Shown piece by piece: positions 39,391-52,885 of a DNA stretch of 64,000 bases. The notes under the pieces are model-generated. The model saw only the letters and a list, made by a program, of their open reading frames with translations, was not told where the DNA came from and searched no databases. The stretch is from Oenanthe sinensis. Its lineage: Eukaryota > Streptophyta > Magnoliopsida > Apiales > Apiaceae. Location: positions 11,181,501 through 11,245,500 of the forward strand of contig CM053795.1 of the NCBI GenBank assembly GCA_028671895.1, read 5' to 3'. The position numbers were made by a program, and so were the translations under genes. Every line of letters begins with the position of its first letter. Within the stretch, counting starts at the first letter, position 1.

Positions 39391-42300
39391 TAATCTTTTC
39401 ACTGGATACATGTTTCAGTAAGAAATCTTACTTGTAATTTCTTAAATTTTGTTGGACTATCTGATCAGTTTACCATTTGTATGAGTTTTATGAGCTTGAC
39501 TTTTGATGTATGAAAAATGAAACTTATAAGCTGCAAGGATATGATAAATTTGAGGTGCATATGATTGTTATGTATGCCTGTGAAAAAATTGTAACCTACA
39601 GTTGTCATGCCTCGCGAAATTATCAGAGAGGAGACCAAAAAATCAAGTCATTATGCAATTGATATCGGGTATGTAGATTGTTAAGTAGAGGTTTTCACCC
39701 CAAGATTGTGATGTTTATGCATGTCATACCTGTCATAAAATTGGTTAACAGTGTCTAATCTGAATTTATAGAATTTAGGTTCTATTTATGAAATTATTCA
39801 TGAAATTCTCTGGACTCGGAGCTATAACTTAAATTTTGTGCGTCGTAAGAGTGCAAGACGCATAAGTAGCTTGTACTCCGTTAATAGAGGTAATTATTGT
39901 TCGAAAATTTCATTGTTATTGAAAAAACAATCTATTATACAAGTAATATGCTGAAACAAAAACAATGCTTTAGATTTAACACTGCACCGAAATTAAGTGA
40001 CTGTTAGGTAGACTCATGAGAGTTGGGTGAGAATACAACACACATATGGTATACCTTTGTTTCTCATAAGAGCACCGACCAACAACATAACAGAATGACT
40101 CATTTACTAAATCATTCTCAATACATGCAAGAAGACATATAGTAAGATTTGTATCTACTCGAGTCACTTATCAGAGTAATGTTTAATTGGGCAGAGGTGC
40201 ATGATACTTAAGAGTTTAGAATACGGCTCTCAAGACAGTGAAGAATTCATAGTCGAAAACTGAACCAGTAACCTTAGAACTGAATCAGAAACAGTATATA
40301 CAGAACTAACTTCAGTATTGACACTATGAAAGATTTTTAGATGCACGTTGTATTTTTGGGTGAACAAACTAATAAAATTTAATTTAATTTATATTGTATT
40401 TTCGAGTGAACAAATTAATAAATTTTAATTTTTTAATTTTAATTTAAATATATTAATATTATGTTTGATTTATCGCTCAATTTCCAATTTTTATCATTAT
40501 ATATGTTAATATAAACGACAATCTGATCTAATTTTTTAGTGTATTATTTTTATTATTGGTAATATTTTAAATATAAATTTACTTAAATTTGATTAAGTGT
40601 CACATTTTTATAATTTAACTTAGTTTTTTTGTCATCCTTATATTTAATTTTACTCACAATATGTTTTCTGAATATATAATTAAATAATATAGAAAATACA
40701 TAATAATTAATAATTAATAAAATTTGAATCTAAATCTGAATTTAAAATGAAATTTAAGATATATCAAAATTCTTTTGATTTTGATGATTATGTTGTCAGC
40801 AAAACCGATAAACTTTTTTTGATATGAAATAACACTAGCGTAACAGCTCGTACAAGTGACGGGTTCTTCGTATAATCGTCAAATTAAATTTTCGTATCAT
40901 AATTAAATTAAATTGATTATTGATTTATTATTATATATTGTCTAATTGATTATTATTATATAATATATAATTGATTTATAAATTAATTTTGTCTAATTAC
41001 ATATTTTCTATTATCATATTTAGAATCTCATCGGCTAATTACATATTTTCTATTATCATATTTCGAATCTCATCTGTTGTTAATATTATATATATATATA
41101 AAAGTTTTGATCTAATTTTTAATAACTTAATTATATATTTTATTAATTCTTATAATACGACTATTTTGACTATTTAGTTAATTAATTATAAATTTCAAAC
41201 TCAACTTTATGGAATTTATTTATCATATATTAAATATACTGATAAATACTTCATTTGTCTTCTCCATTTTTAGACACTTTCCCTTTTTGGATGTTACATC
41301 TATTTGTTAATATTTTCTTAAATATTATTTTTTTATTTACAAAATTTAATAGGTCTCGCCCTTTTATTTTCATTTTTTATTCCGTTTCTTCTTTTTATTT
41401 TTATTTTAATTTTTACGACCCAAATGTTGACAACCGGATGTTTTAATGTGCTACCCAACCAATTGGACGAGACTAATGAAATAAATCATGTACGAGAAAT
41501 TATATACCCAAATAATTGGGTGAGACGGATGAATTAACTCATATACGAGAAATTATATACCGTTTATGAATGCTTATTTAAAATTCATCTGTTTTAATAA
41601 AAATATATATTTAATATAAACACACCATGATCATATTCAAAAATATTAATTTTCTTTTAACCAATAATTTAATTAATATATCCATACATTATAAAAATTT
41701 ATTTTTCAAAATATATCATCTAAAATTTAAGTATTTTCACTGCCTAAAATTTGTTTAATAAATTATAATATTTTAAATTTTTATTTAATATCTATTATCC
41801 CATTTTTAAATTTTTATCTTATTCTAAAATAAATATATATTGAAATCATATTATTTTATTTATTATTATTACTTTAGTGTTATACAATTATAGCTCAATT
41901 TTATATTTGATTTAAATATTAACCTACTTAGAATTCAAATTTGTTATAAAATTCATTTAATTTGTATTAATTAATAATTTTGAGCTAAATTTTATGAATT
42001 TAATTTCTCATATTTAAAAAATTATTATTAAATAACTCATATATTATGTATTTATGACATCAAAAATAAATAAATGATTAAATGAGAGATGATTTTGTAT
42101 ATTAAGACTTTTAAGAGGAAAATAAAAATTTAAATAGATTATGTGATTATAACATTTACTATACATCATGAGTTTTCGATACCCAACAATAACACGAATT
42201 TATCTTCTGTTTTTTAACAAAACCATTATGATAATTGTACACATGTAATTATGCAAAATATATGAGTATAATAGTAATTTCACAGTCAATAAAATGACAA

Positions 42301-44403
42301 TCTTTGTTCTTACGAGATTTAATATATAGTAATAGAATCTCACAATAACATGAATTTATATTTTTTAACAAAACCATTATGATAATGCTACAAATGTAAT
42401 TATGCAAAATATATGGGTATACTAGTAACTTCATAATCCTTACATTGAGATTTAATATACAGTAATAGATAGATGTTTGACCCACTAAATTTTGTATATC
42501 CGTACTTTTTGTATCAGTATAACAAGTTTTTTATGTTTTCAGCAATTTAAGTATAGAGCAACAAGCTATTATTGTGAAGATAGAAACGGTTGAATATAAA
42601 CCGGAAATTCGAAATTTACGTAAATATTTTAGCATCTTAATTGTGAGAACTTATCATATATGTGTGTATGTATAATATATTAGAACTCAGTTTATATATT
42701 ATTTTCAAACATATTTTATATTGAACATTTTTTCTAAACATCAGGATTTCGTTCTATTTTAAACTTTTTATCCTTAACAAACTTTTAACTACTGCGTTAA
42801 TGAATATTAAATTGTTTATAAACATTTTAATTCTCTCTTATACTCGATATTACGTTAGTTTTAGAATGTTGAAGTTTGAATTAAACAAACAAATTTGAAT
42901 GTAAGAATTGGATTCAGGCATTACAAAGTTTGTTCAATAATTCAAACATTTATATTCATACTATATATATTTATATGTGTTATTTTTTGTCTCATTAAGT
43001 GAAGAACGAGTTGGGCATATACATACACACATACTTTCCAACTCAAATAATTTTTTAGATATTTTTTTTTATATTCAAATTCTAGTATTATATATATATG
43101 TGTGTGTGTGAGGAGTTCATAGTTGAGATATAATCAATTTTAGTTGTAACTGTTTGATTATAACTGTTTGTTCCTGGATAGCTAAACTTGAGAAACAAGT
43201 TGGGTTTAAGAGATCAGAGGCCAGAAAAGTTTATATTGTGAGTATTATAGAAATTAGAGAGCAAAGATTTGAGGAACAAGAGTTTCAGAAAACTAGTATA
43301 AACAACAAAATGATGAAGGATGAATATTACTGTATATGTAATTGTTGAATTGTATCGTCGTTTATCTAACAACATTTTATACATACATGTATTCATTTTT
43401 AAATTATATTTAAGTATATGGTTAAATTAATTTTAACATTGAAGTTAGTACACCAGCTTTATTTATACTTTGAATTAATTATAATAAATATTTTAATTTT
43501 CATTTCTATATTATAAATATTAAAACTAAATTAAAAAAAAATCAAATATTCAAAATGAAGTCAGTTTATAAATTTAATTATGGCAAACTTAACAAAACAA
43601 GATTTAAATTATTTATCATTAATAAATTAATATAATATAGTAAGTATAAATGTATAAATATTTTATTATTGTAATTATGTAACTCACAGAACTTATAAAA
43701 TATTAAAAAAAAAGAAATGATTATATTATATATATTAAATATATTTATATGTGTACAATATATGTATATATGTAAAATATTTTTTATAATTTATTAATTA
43801 GAATATTCTATTACACAAACATTAATATTGTTCATTAAGCTTCATCTTCGTATAATATGCACCGGATTTGGATTATAAAACCAGAAAAACAACAATCACT
43901 TATCTATCATCTTCTCTCTTTAGTATTTGTAGCTTTCAGGTTGATTGGATTTTAATGACATCGATGAGATTGGGTCTCCGGATTGGAATTTTGAATCACA
44001 CAAATACTAATCTGTTTTATTCAATTGTAAGATTTGTGTTACTGTACATATTTATGGGTGTGTTTAATGCTTATATTGAAGAAGATTTTAACTGCAAAGA
44101 GAGGATAAAAAGAAATAAAAGGCAGGAGATGAGATTAACGAGCGTTTGTATAACCTCATAAAAGGAAATTATATCATGACTCTGTATACGCATCTTGCAT
44201 ATGCGTAGATGATATGATATATTGGTCATAATATGCGATACGTATCATCTATAAATTATGATATTAATGTCATTTTCTCTAATTTATTTATTAATTTTTA
44301 AATATTATATCTTATCACTAACAATAACATTAAAATATAATATATTCAATATAAAAATATTTTAAAATTTAAAATTGAGGGCGAAACGCGGTTAAAAACT
44401 ACT
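39391..44403. other. AT-rich intergenic region
   Basis: About 5 kb with no supportable gene. It contains two exact-order tandem repeats: two 42-bp units at 40993-41076 (CTAATTACATATTTTC...) and a roughly 156-bp duplication at 42184-42338 and 42341-42470 (AACAAAACCATTATGATAAT...). GAGA(C)...ACGAGAAATTATATAC is duplicated near 41,466 and 41,520. There is a short TG microsatellite near 43,100. Confidence 0.55.
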
Positions 44404-44411
44404 GTACTACT

Positions 44412-45315
44412 TAGGGCTGGCAAAAAAATCCGAAAATCCGATATTCGTCCGAAATATCTGTATTCGTATCCGGAAAAAAATGGATAATATTCGTATCCGG
44501 AAAAAACCGGATATTATCCGTATCTGAATCCGAAGATTCGGGATACGGATATGGATATAGGCACATCCGTATCCGAAAATATCTGTATCCGAAATTAATT
44601 ATATATAATATATATATATATAAATATATATTTTTTAATATATATATATAATATATAATTATATATTTTTAAACTCATTTATAGTTATAAGCCCATTTAT
44701 ATATTTTTATACATACACTTATAGTTATAAACCAATTTAATTTGATTCAATTATATTTTTTAATTAGCTCAACTCTAATGTCTATTTTAATTTAATAAAT
44801 TAATATATACACTATACATGGTATATACAAATTAGATTTATACAAATTAGGATAACAATATATTATACAATTTAAAAATCCATGTATATATATATTTATA
44901 CAAATTTTATATAATTGTAAAAATATTATAGACATATATAAAAATATCATTTGAGTTTAATATTATTAAGATAACAAAATTAGATTGAAAAGATAAATAA
45001 AAATTAATTTTTTAAAAAATGAAATAGGCTTAAATCTCTTTAACTCTTAACTCAATTTAAAAAATTTAAATTAAATTTTTAATATTTTTTTTCAATTTTT
45101 TTTGAATTTTTAATATAAATTTAAAAAATTTATTAAAAATCGGATTCGGATACGGATATTATCCGTATCCGGATAGTATCCGTCGGATCCGGATTCGGAT
45201 ATTAACCTTTAAAAATTTTCGGATTCGAATACGGATACGGATACGGATTTTCGGATTCGGATTCGGATACGGATACAGACAGATCCGTATCCGAATTATC
45301 CGTTTTCCACCCCTG
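44412..45315. mobile_element. Non-autonomous hAT element with ATCCGTATCCG arrays
   Basis: A 904-bp element flanked by perfect 8-bp duplications GTACTACT (44404-44411, 45316-45323). Left end TAGGGCTGGCAAA; inverted right end CAGGGGTGGAAAA. Both ends carry dense GGATACGGAT/ATCCGTATCC repeats, oppositely oriented, around a roughly 550-bp AT-rich core with no ORF. The 8-bp duplication and TAGGG-type ends place it in hAT. It lies about 350 bp upstream of the kinase transcript. Confidence 0.85.
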
Positions 45316-45323
45316 GTACTACT

Positions 45324-45844
45324 CGGTTACAGGAATAGAATATTTCGAATTATCAGAATTGTGGAGTGCTAATGTTCTCATTAAACACACTTTAATTACG
45401 TTAATCATATCATTATAACCCGTCACTTAATTTTCTCCCCGTGACCCACCGTTCATTGCACCCCGCCAGCATTTTAATTTTTCACACGGTACATTCTAAA
45501 CCGTCGATTCATCACTAAATAACACGTGTCATACATCCAGAGCGCTCGCACATTCAGCCGTTAAAAGTGGGTCCAAACTTTACACCAGTTTGAGTGGCAT
45601 ATGATTTCACAGTGGCTCACGGGACACCCTCGTCATTACAAACTTTTCAGGGGCAATTTGGTCATTCAAAATTATACCTATAAACAAAACTTCACTCAGC
45701 TTATTGCTTCACTCACTCATTCTCTCTCCATCTTCACTCGCCGGAAAACCGCCGATTCAAAATATCCGGCGATTACAGAACTTCAATCATTTACACATAC
45801 ACACACATTATATACACGTATATATATGTTTTTAAGTTTGTAAA
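45324..45844 (+). promoter_or_regulatory. Kinase promoter and leader
   Basis: A TATA-like CCTATAAAC lies at about 45,677-45,685, followed by a CT-rich leader (CTCACTCATTCTCTCTCC) and the ATG at 45845. The hAT element ends directly upstream of this region. CACGTG-type boxes are not evident; ACACGTGTC occurs near 45,521-45,529. Confidence 0.45.
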
Positions 45845-48837
45845 ATGACAGTATACGATGCTTCATTGGTAAACAATGAGCTATCAAAGCAAACATCAAT
45901 CTTCGGGATGAAGCTCGGAGTAGTGATCGGAATATTCGTCGGAGCAATAATAGTTCTAATTCTATTCTTACTGTCACTCTGCATCACTTCACGTCGCCGG
46001 CGAAAACCGGTTGCCGGAAAACTGGAGACGGCGGTGGAATCGAAGGAGATCGTGCACGAGGATAATAATCAGCGTCAGTTAGTGCCGGAGATCCAGATCG
46101 ATATCGGAAAACAGGAGCACAGAGTGACGGTGTTTTCGTCAGATCGGCAATCGAGTGGAGAGAGTAGAGCGACGAGTGGGAATGATACGGCGTCGTTTGG
46201 AGGGAGTGGATCGTTGCCGGAAGTGTCGCATTTAGGGTGGGGGAGGTGGTATACTTTGAGAGAATTGGAGGCGGCGACTAATGGATTGAGTGATGAGAAT
46301 GTGATTGGGGAAGGTGGTTATGGGATTGTTTATAGTGGTGTTTTGAGTGATAATACTCGAGTCGCGGTTAAGAATTTGTTGAATAATAGGTATCGTGTTC
46401 GATAACTATTTGAATTTTTGAATCTTGAATTGAGTTCTAGCTGCTTTAATTGTTTCGATTTGTGCAATGTAATGACTTGCTTATACTTGCATGTTACTGT
46501 CTTAACTTAAAATTTTAGGATAACTAGAGTTCAAATCCTAGAGAATTATGCTCTCAGGGGAGGTTCATGCTAACACATTAGCATGATATTTGTGTTAGGC
46601 CATCCTAGCAGCTAGGGTTTTGAGAGAATTCATTACTCAAGTGTGTGCATTATATACAAATGCATATTGATGCACTTGAAGTTGTTATTTTTCACCTCAA
46701 GGTTACTAGCTATTATGTGCTTGTTGAAATGGGTTCTTAAATTTATTTAGTGTGTCAGTGTTGTGTATGAACTAATTAAACAGAAAGTTTGTTTATATTC
46801 TGACCTTTATGGCACCGAACTACAGACGGTTCACGGTTGATATAGCAAGCTAGCTAATTACAAACTTAACATAATTGTTTGCAATTTCCAACTGACAGGG
46901 GTCAGTCAAATGTAAATACTTGGATCCTTATGACTCTAAATGTAAGCAGCTTATGCTGATTATGATTTCTTATATGTGATGAACATCAAGGACTTTGTTA
47001 AAGTACATTAATAAGTGTATTATTGGATTAAGTCGTTTCCTTGTCTCAGGGTATATTCTTAATTGTTCTTTTCTATTGAATTTTTGAAGCATACTCATGA
47101 GATTTCAAAAAACAAAATATCATACTATTACACTTTTGTTGCACATGGCCTAATACGCAATCATAACTAATCAATTTGTTTTGAAACCTGTTTCTAATAC
47201 TTGTAACTTGTTAATGTACTTTTTCAGATATGTGTTGGTTTAGATGGACTGTTGTACATGTTCTTATTAGCGTTGGACTTCCATTCTTTCATGTTATTAA
47301 ATTGATTTTCTATTCTTTATTTATTGCTTGCAACTTCAGAATTAAAGGCAGCTTTTTAACCATGATAATTTATGTACTCATTCTCGTACATGTTTCAAGC
47401 TTGTTTGATTAGTTAATTGTCAGGGGTCAAGCTGAGAGGGAATTCAAAGTAGAGGTGGAAGTAATTGGCCGTGTAAGGCATAAGAACCTTGTCAGGTTGC
47501 TGGGCTACTGTGTCGAAGGAGCTTATAGGTATTTATATTTACTTTGCATTTAGTAGTTGAATTTGTACTCTTTCTCTATAAATTTCCCAAGTCAAAGCTT
47601 ACGTTTTATGTAAATTTTGTTGTTTAGGATGCTGGTATATGACTACGTGGACAATGGAAATTTGGACCAGTGGCTTCATGGAGATGTAGGGGAAGTCAGC
47701 CCTTTGACGTGGGATATTCGTATGAATATCATTTTGGGGACTGCAAAAGGGTATGTAAATACGTACCCCAGCTTGTCTTTCCTATAGCATCCTGTTTGCA
47801 AGAAATTCCATGTTGATATAGCTTTAATTTTTGTGGAAATGCAGGTTGGCCTATCTCCATGAGGGTCTTGAACCAAAGGTTGTCCATAGAGATATCAAAT
47901 CTAGCAATATACTACTTGATCGTCAATGGAATGCTAAGGTGTCTGATTTTGGACTGGCCAAACTCTTGGGATCTGAAAGTAGTTATGTGACAACTCGAGT
48001 GATGGGAACATTTGGGTTAGTTATCTTTGCATCTTTTGGGTTTAGTTTCCACTTGGAACAAAGTTACTAAATTTTCTCGGTATTTTTTTTACAGCTATGT
48101 TGCACCGGAGTATGCTTGCACTGGTATGTTAAATGAGAAGAGTGATATTTATAGTTTTGGAATACTCATCATGGAGATAATCACAGGGAGAAACCCAGTT
48201 GACTATAGTCGGCCAAAAGGAGAGGTAAAAAGTTGCAAACATGGGCCAGTTGTATTATAATGAACCCTTAATTGAGTTCATTTGTTTATAGTTAATTAAG
48301 TTCATTTGATTTTTAGCCCTTGATTCATTTGGATGGGCTAACACATGGAATGACTAAATGATTACAGGTGAATCTGGTTGATTGGTTAAAAGCGATGGTA
48401 GGAAGTCGGAAATCTGAGGAGGTGGTTGATCCTAAGTTGCCTGAGATGCCTACTTCAAAAGCACTAAAACGTATACTTTTGGTTGCTCTTAGATGTGTTG
48501 ATCCTGCTGCTCAAAAAAGGCCCAAAATGGGCCATGTAATCCACATGCTCGAGGCAGATGACTTGCTATCCCGTGATGTATGCAAGTCTCACCCTTCTGT
48601 TCTCAAATTAGTTCCTAGTATAATGGCTTCAAATTTTCCGTCCCTCTTAACATTTCATCATTTATTGCATTGCAGGAACGAAGAGGAGGAGAATCTTCAC
48701 GTTCCCATCGTGATTATAAAGAAGAAAATCTTTCAGCTCCAAGAGTCGGTGATAAACAGCTCGATGAAGGAGCATCTGATACAAGTGAAGCTGGAGATAG
48801 TAGTAGGTATTATGACCAGACAACTGCGCGGAGATAA
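45845..48837 (+). CDS. Membrane-anchored receptor-like kinase (At4g01330 type)
   Basis: Seven exons join in frame: 45845-46389, 47424-47528, 47628-47750, 47845-48015, 48095-48224, 48368-48577, 48676-48837 (481 residues). A short N-terminus is followed by one membrane helix (about residues 25-47) and a basic stop-transfer cluster (SRRRRK). After a Ser-rich linker comes a complete Ser/Thr kinase: GEGGYGIVYSG loop (155-165), VAVK lysine 176, HRDIKSSN, SDFGLAK, GYVAPEYACTGMLNEKSDIY. It is an RD kinase with all catalytic residues. There is no real extracellular domain, so ligand binding is unlikely without a partner. The match in length and exon plan is to At4g01330/At1g01540 of Arabidopsis (about 480 residues). 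Substrates are unknown. The last exon is a Ser/Asp-rich tail. Confidence 0.9.
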
Positions 48838-51249
48838 AGTTTGGAATGCTTTAACCACACTGGCCTCAAGGTTCTGCTAGTTTCTAAAGCTTATTCACAT
48901 ATTTTTTTTCTCTTTTCTTTCCGCCTTTCAGTTTTAGCTTCTTTTGATACACCATCAAAACTTTTACAGAACTGTATAATATCATTCCACTTGTCCAATA
49001 ATTGAGATGCATTTGTATAATACAAGATATTTGTTCAACATTCTTACAGGAATTATAGAAAATTAGTTGATTGTTTTATTTAAGAGGAATTACTCGAGAT
49101 TATGTAACAGTGCCTTTTTCACTGATCTTTTTTTATATTTTGGTTACTAAGCTGCTCTTGTCTTGCGTTTTAGTGCATCTTTGTTTGGGAGTTTTTCTCA
49201 CTGGTACTATATATTAATAGTAAGAAGTACAATTCTCTGAATATTATGAATTAGCTTACAGTTTCATACCGTGAAGCAATATAGGGTAAAACAATACGAG
49301 ACTGAAGAACACAGGTTTGTTTTTTTATAAATCAGCAAGTTTTCCTGGAAGCAATTAGATGGTGCTACCCCACTGCCAGTTTTCTCAGTTCCAAGTTAGG
49401 TTTGCTTAGGCTATTATGTGGAACATGTATTTCTTCTTGGCTGTTGCTCAATCTAAGCCCCATGAGAAATTTGTTTGTCTAGTATTATGGAGTTGAGCCA
49501 TCTGTGAAGTTTGTTTGTCAAATTGGTCTGAAGTATATCAGAAAATTCGAGAACAAGAGGTGGTATTGTTTGGTTTACAGGTCCTTGTATTCCTGTGTAT
49601 CTATGGTATAGACAAAAGAAATACAAGCACACAGTGGAGTTGGTCTGGGAATATAGAAAGGGGACCAAATGGCCCAGCTAATTTATGGATAAATCAATAG
49701 TTTCTTTTAATTGTCAAATTCAAAGGTGTGTGGTGGTATTTGTTCTTTTTGCATGTCACTGTTGGACAAAACAGAGGAAAGCTATCCATCCAGATCCAGT
49801 TGCTGCATGTTCAAGATCTGGAAAGTGGTGGGTTAGCCTTAGCCCAGGGATTTCATTTTAACTTGTGCATTTATCTCTACTGTCTTTAATAGCATAATAC
49901 GAAGCTGTCATTGCATGTTCATCACACAAAAGTCTGTTACTATTATATTTATATATATTGAGAGATTTAGTAAATGCTTTGCATTTTAAGTAACTGTCCC
50001 TTTTTGAAAAGCCACTTGAACCTGAATCAGTTCAATAATCGCATTAAGATGTTGGGCAAGCAAGGAATGATGATAAATAATCTAATCTCACCAGTTGGGC
50101 ATGCTACATCTCTCTTTTTCTTATAGCTGGCAAGTTTGGTATTTGACCAAAAAATTATTCTCTCATGCTCCATATTCTTAAATTAACGGCAACCTTGAAT
50201 GCTGCAAATGCATCAAAGTAAGTACTTTAATATACGCATGCACAAATTTATAGTATTTCATTTCAGAGTACAGTGTGTACGACTAAAATTTTAAGAATCG
50301 AAATTTTACATATAAACAAAGTGCAACAATTTAACATCTTCCGGTTACCCAGTAGCAGTGACGAATTTAGGTGGGGGCCTGGGTGGCCATGGTCCCCCAA
50401 AACCTCCCCTAAGAGCTTAACTTTCTTCGATTTTATATACATACACGATGTATTTGGTTCCCACAGACTAATAAATTTTAATGATCTCCAAATATATTCA
50501 TAAGTTTCGTATACTTTTGAATTTCATGCCTACAAATTCATAATATTATTCTTTAAAATCTAAAATATCACATATATTTTCGTGTATAAATCTTTCCTTA
50601 AAAATTTCGCCCCTCCAATTTTTTTTCTGGTTCCGTCCCAGAGTCCTTGAACACATTTTCAAAATATGTCTTTTCCACTCTTCTAAGGTATCTACAACAT
50701 AAACGACCGTGAAATATTTGAAATAAAAGTTAAGAATGTAACACGTCAAAAACATAAATTATGAGAATGAGGATGTTTTTGGTGTGTATATTTGTTAGAA
50801 TTGTTGCAAATTATAAGTATAGATGAAATTCCTTAAAATCCATCATTTTATTTATTTATTAAAAAAAATTGAATACAGTTAATTATCTCCCTATTTTTAA
50901 GAATAATTTAAAGTTTCTCTTTAATATCACATAATTTATTGGAGCTTTTAAAATCAAATCAAATACCCAAATATTTTAATAAAAATTTTAAAATCTAAAT
51001 TAATAAAATAAAAAAAAACCCTTATAAATTCAGATTGGATTTTGTAGTGAAATGTACGGATCCAGAAGCAGCCCAGTCCAGCCCGTATCATATGCCAAGT
51101 ACCACCCACGACTTAACCGATGAATACGAAAATATCAAAAAAAAGAAAGAAAGAAATATCCACACAGTTCCAGTAAAATCTCAACACGTGTACAATTAAT
51201 AAATAATATCACAATTATTTCACAAGCTTATCACTTAACTCTTCTCTCT
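48838..51249. other. Intergenic between kinase and BPS gene
   Basis: No gene is supported. A degenerate repeat at about 50,354-50,643 starts CAGTGACGAATTTAGG and ends CTGGTTCCGTCC (read inverted: GGACGGAACCAG), resembling decayed hAT MITEs with GTGGCGGAACC ends. The BPS promoter lies at about 51,050-51,250. Confidence 0.5.
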
Positions 51250-52885
51250 ACCACCACCAAAAATCAATCAACAAACGCAACGCGACGACTTTGAATAAAA
51301 AAAACAAACTAAAAAAAAAGCTCTAATCTCTCTCATACGGGTCTTGAATTTTTTTTTAATCGCCGTTGATAAATCAGGTACGATTTCTCTCTATATCTAT
51401 TAATATTTATATATGGTTTGTTTTTATAATTTGTGTGCTTAATTTTATTATGATTACTATTATTTGTTAAAGATTGTGTTTTATAGATGAATCTGCAACT
51501 ATAAAATGTTTAGTTAGAGTTATATATGTATTTGTTGCTGTGATAGAATTGATCTGTTATGTATATTTGTATCTATATTTGTGTACATCGGGAACTCTTT
51601 ATTGATTATTTTTAAGAATTCATAGGGGTATGAGTAGTTTGTAGTCTAAATCTGAGTTTATGAATAGTAAAGCTGAATGTTTGAGGGTTACTAGTATCAA
51701 ATGAAGCTTCAAGATTTATATGGAAAAGGCTTTAATTATTAAAACTTACGGAACAGGAAGGGTTACAATTTTTTTTTTAAAATGATGATATAAATAGTCT
51801 GCAAGGGTGCGGTTTGGGATTGGTGTTTAGTAAATTTTAAAAGTAGCTTTCTGTAAAAAATGCTTTTGGTCTAAAAGCTGATGCTTTTGAATTCAGTTTT
51901 TTCATGAAATAACTACATGTTTCATCGTCAAATCATTCCAAAAGTATTATTATTTTTATATTATATCTCAAAACGTACACAAATCAAATAAAATTACCAA
52001 ACAGTCATATGAATTTTTCTTTTTCTGACAACACTTTTTCTACCTGCACTTTTTGCGCTTTTTCTCAAAACAGCAATCTCAAAACAACAATCTCAAACAA
52101 AGCCTAAATAAATGGAAATTTGCAAAATAAGTGATGGGACTCCATTTGTTGCATACCGTATCGCGTATCGAGATGAAGTTTATTATGAAGAGAATGGGCT
52201 GATAACATTTTTGAGACTTAGTCTTTTTTCTGTTGTCAGTCCCAAATGATTGATTTCTTTGGCTCCCTATTCAAGATATCATTATTTGCCTCTGGCTATG
52301 ATCTGCGTGAACTATAAGTTTCTTGTTGAACATGGTAAAGTTTCAACCTTTTTATATTTCTAATAAGAAAGTGAATTATTGCATTGCATTTTAATGGTAA
52401 ATCTAGTTATGCAGAGCAAATTTTGTTGTATTCTGAAGGATTGAAGGATTGAAGATATGATTGTTATTTGACGTCAAGTGCAATGCCTGATAAATTTGAT
52501 GATATTGGAGATAAGTCCGACCCTAGTTCGGACATACATGCATGTATGGTTGCCCCAATTTATTTCCCCATTAGCCACATGATGCATATTGTGTTATGGT
52601 TATTAGGAATGCGGATCAGTGTGGTACATGGAACAAAAACGGGTACGAGGAACGCTGCCTATAGTGAAATACACAAGGTATCTACGTTCCTGTACCACGA
52701 TTTGGAACAACAGTACCCGCTTCGCAGAATGCAGGACAATAAGAGTTCAACTGTGACCTTTTTGGCCAAAGCCAAGGATCTTGTATACTTGATGTGTTAG
52801 TTTTTTGTGTTTTTTTTCTCTCAAAAATAAAATAAAAATACATACTGGTCTTACTTGCATTTATATGTTGCAGTAATACATTAAA
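51250..52885 (+). promoter_or_regulatory. BPS leader exon and 1.5-kb leader intron
   Basis: A CT-rich leader ends at AAATCAG|GTACGATTTCTC (donor 51378). The acceptor TATGTTGCAG ends at 52873, 12 bp before the ATG at 52886. The intron begins in a TTTCTCTCT-rich stretch like those of introns that boost expression, and contains a MITE-like unit at about 51,805-52,107 (GGTTTGGGATTG at left, CAATCTCAAACAAAGCC at right). Confidence 0.6.

Noticed and set aside
43868..44161. 97-residue open frame
   Set aside because: It begins with TTG, has mixed hydrophobic composition from AT-rich DNA, and no homology I can recognise.
52468..52800. 110-residue open frame inside the BPS leader intron
   Set aside because: It lies wholly within an intron with good splice sites; no recognisable domain and no splice link to the BPS coding exon in frame.
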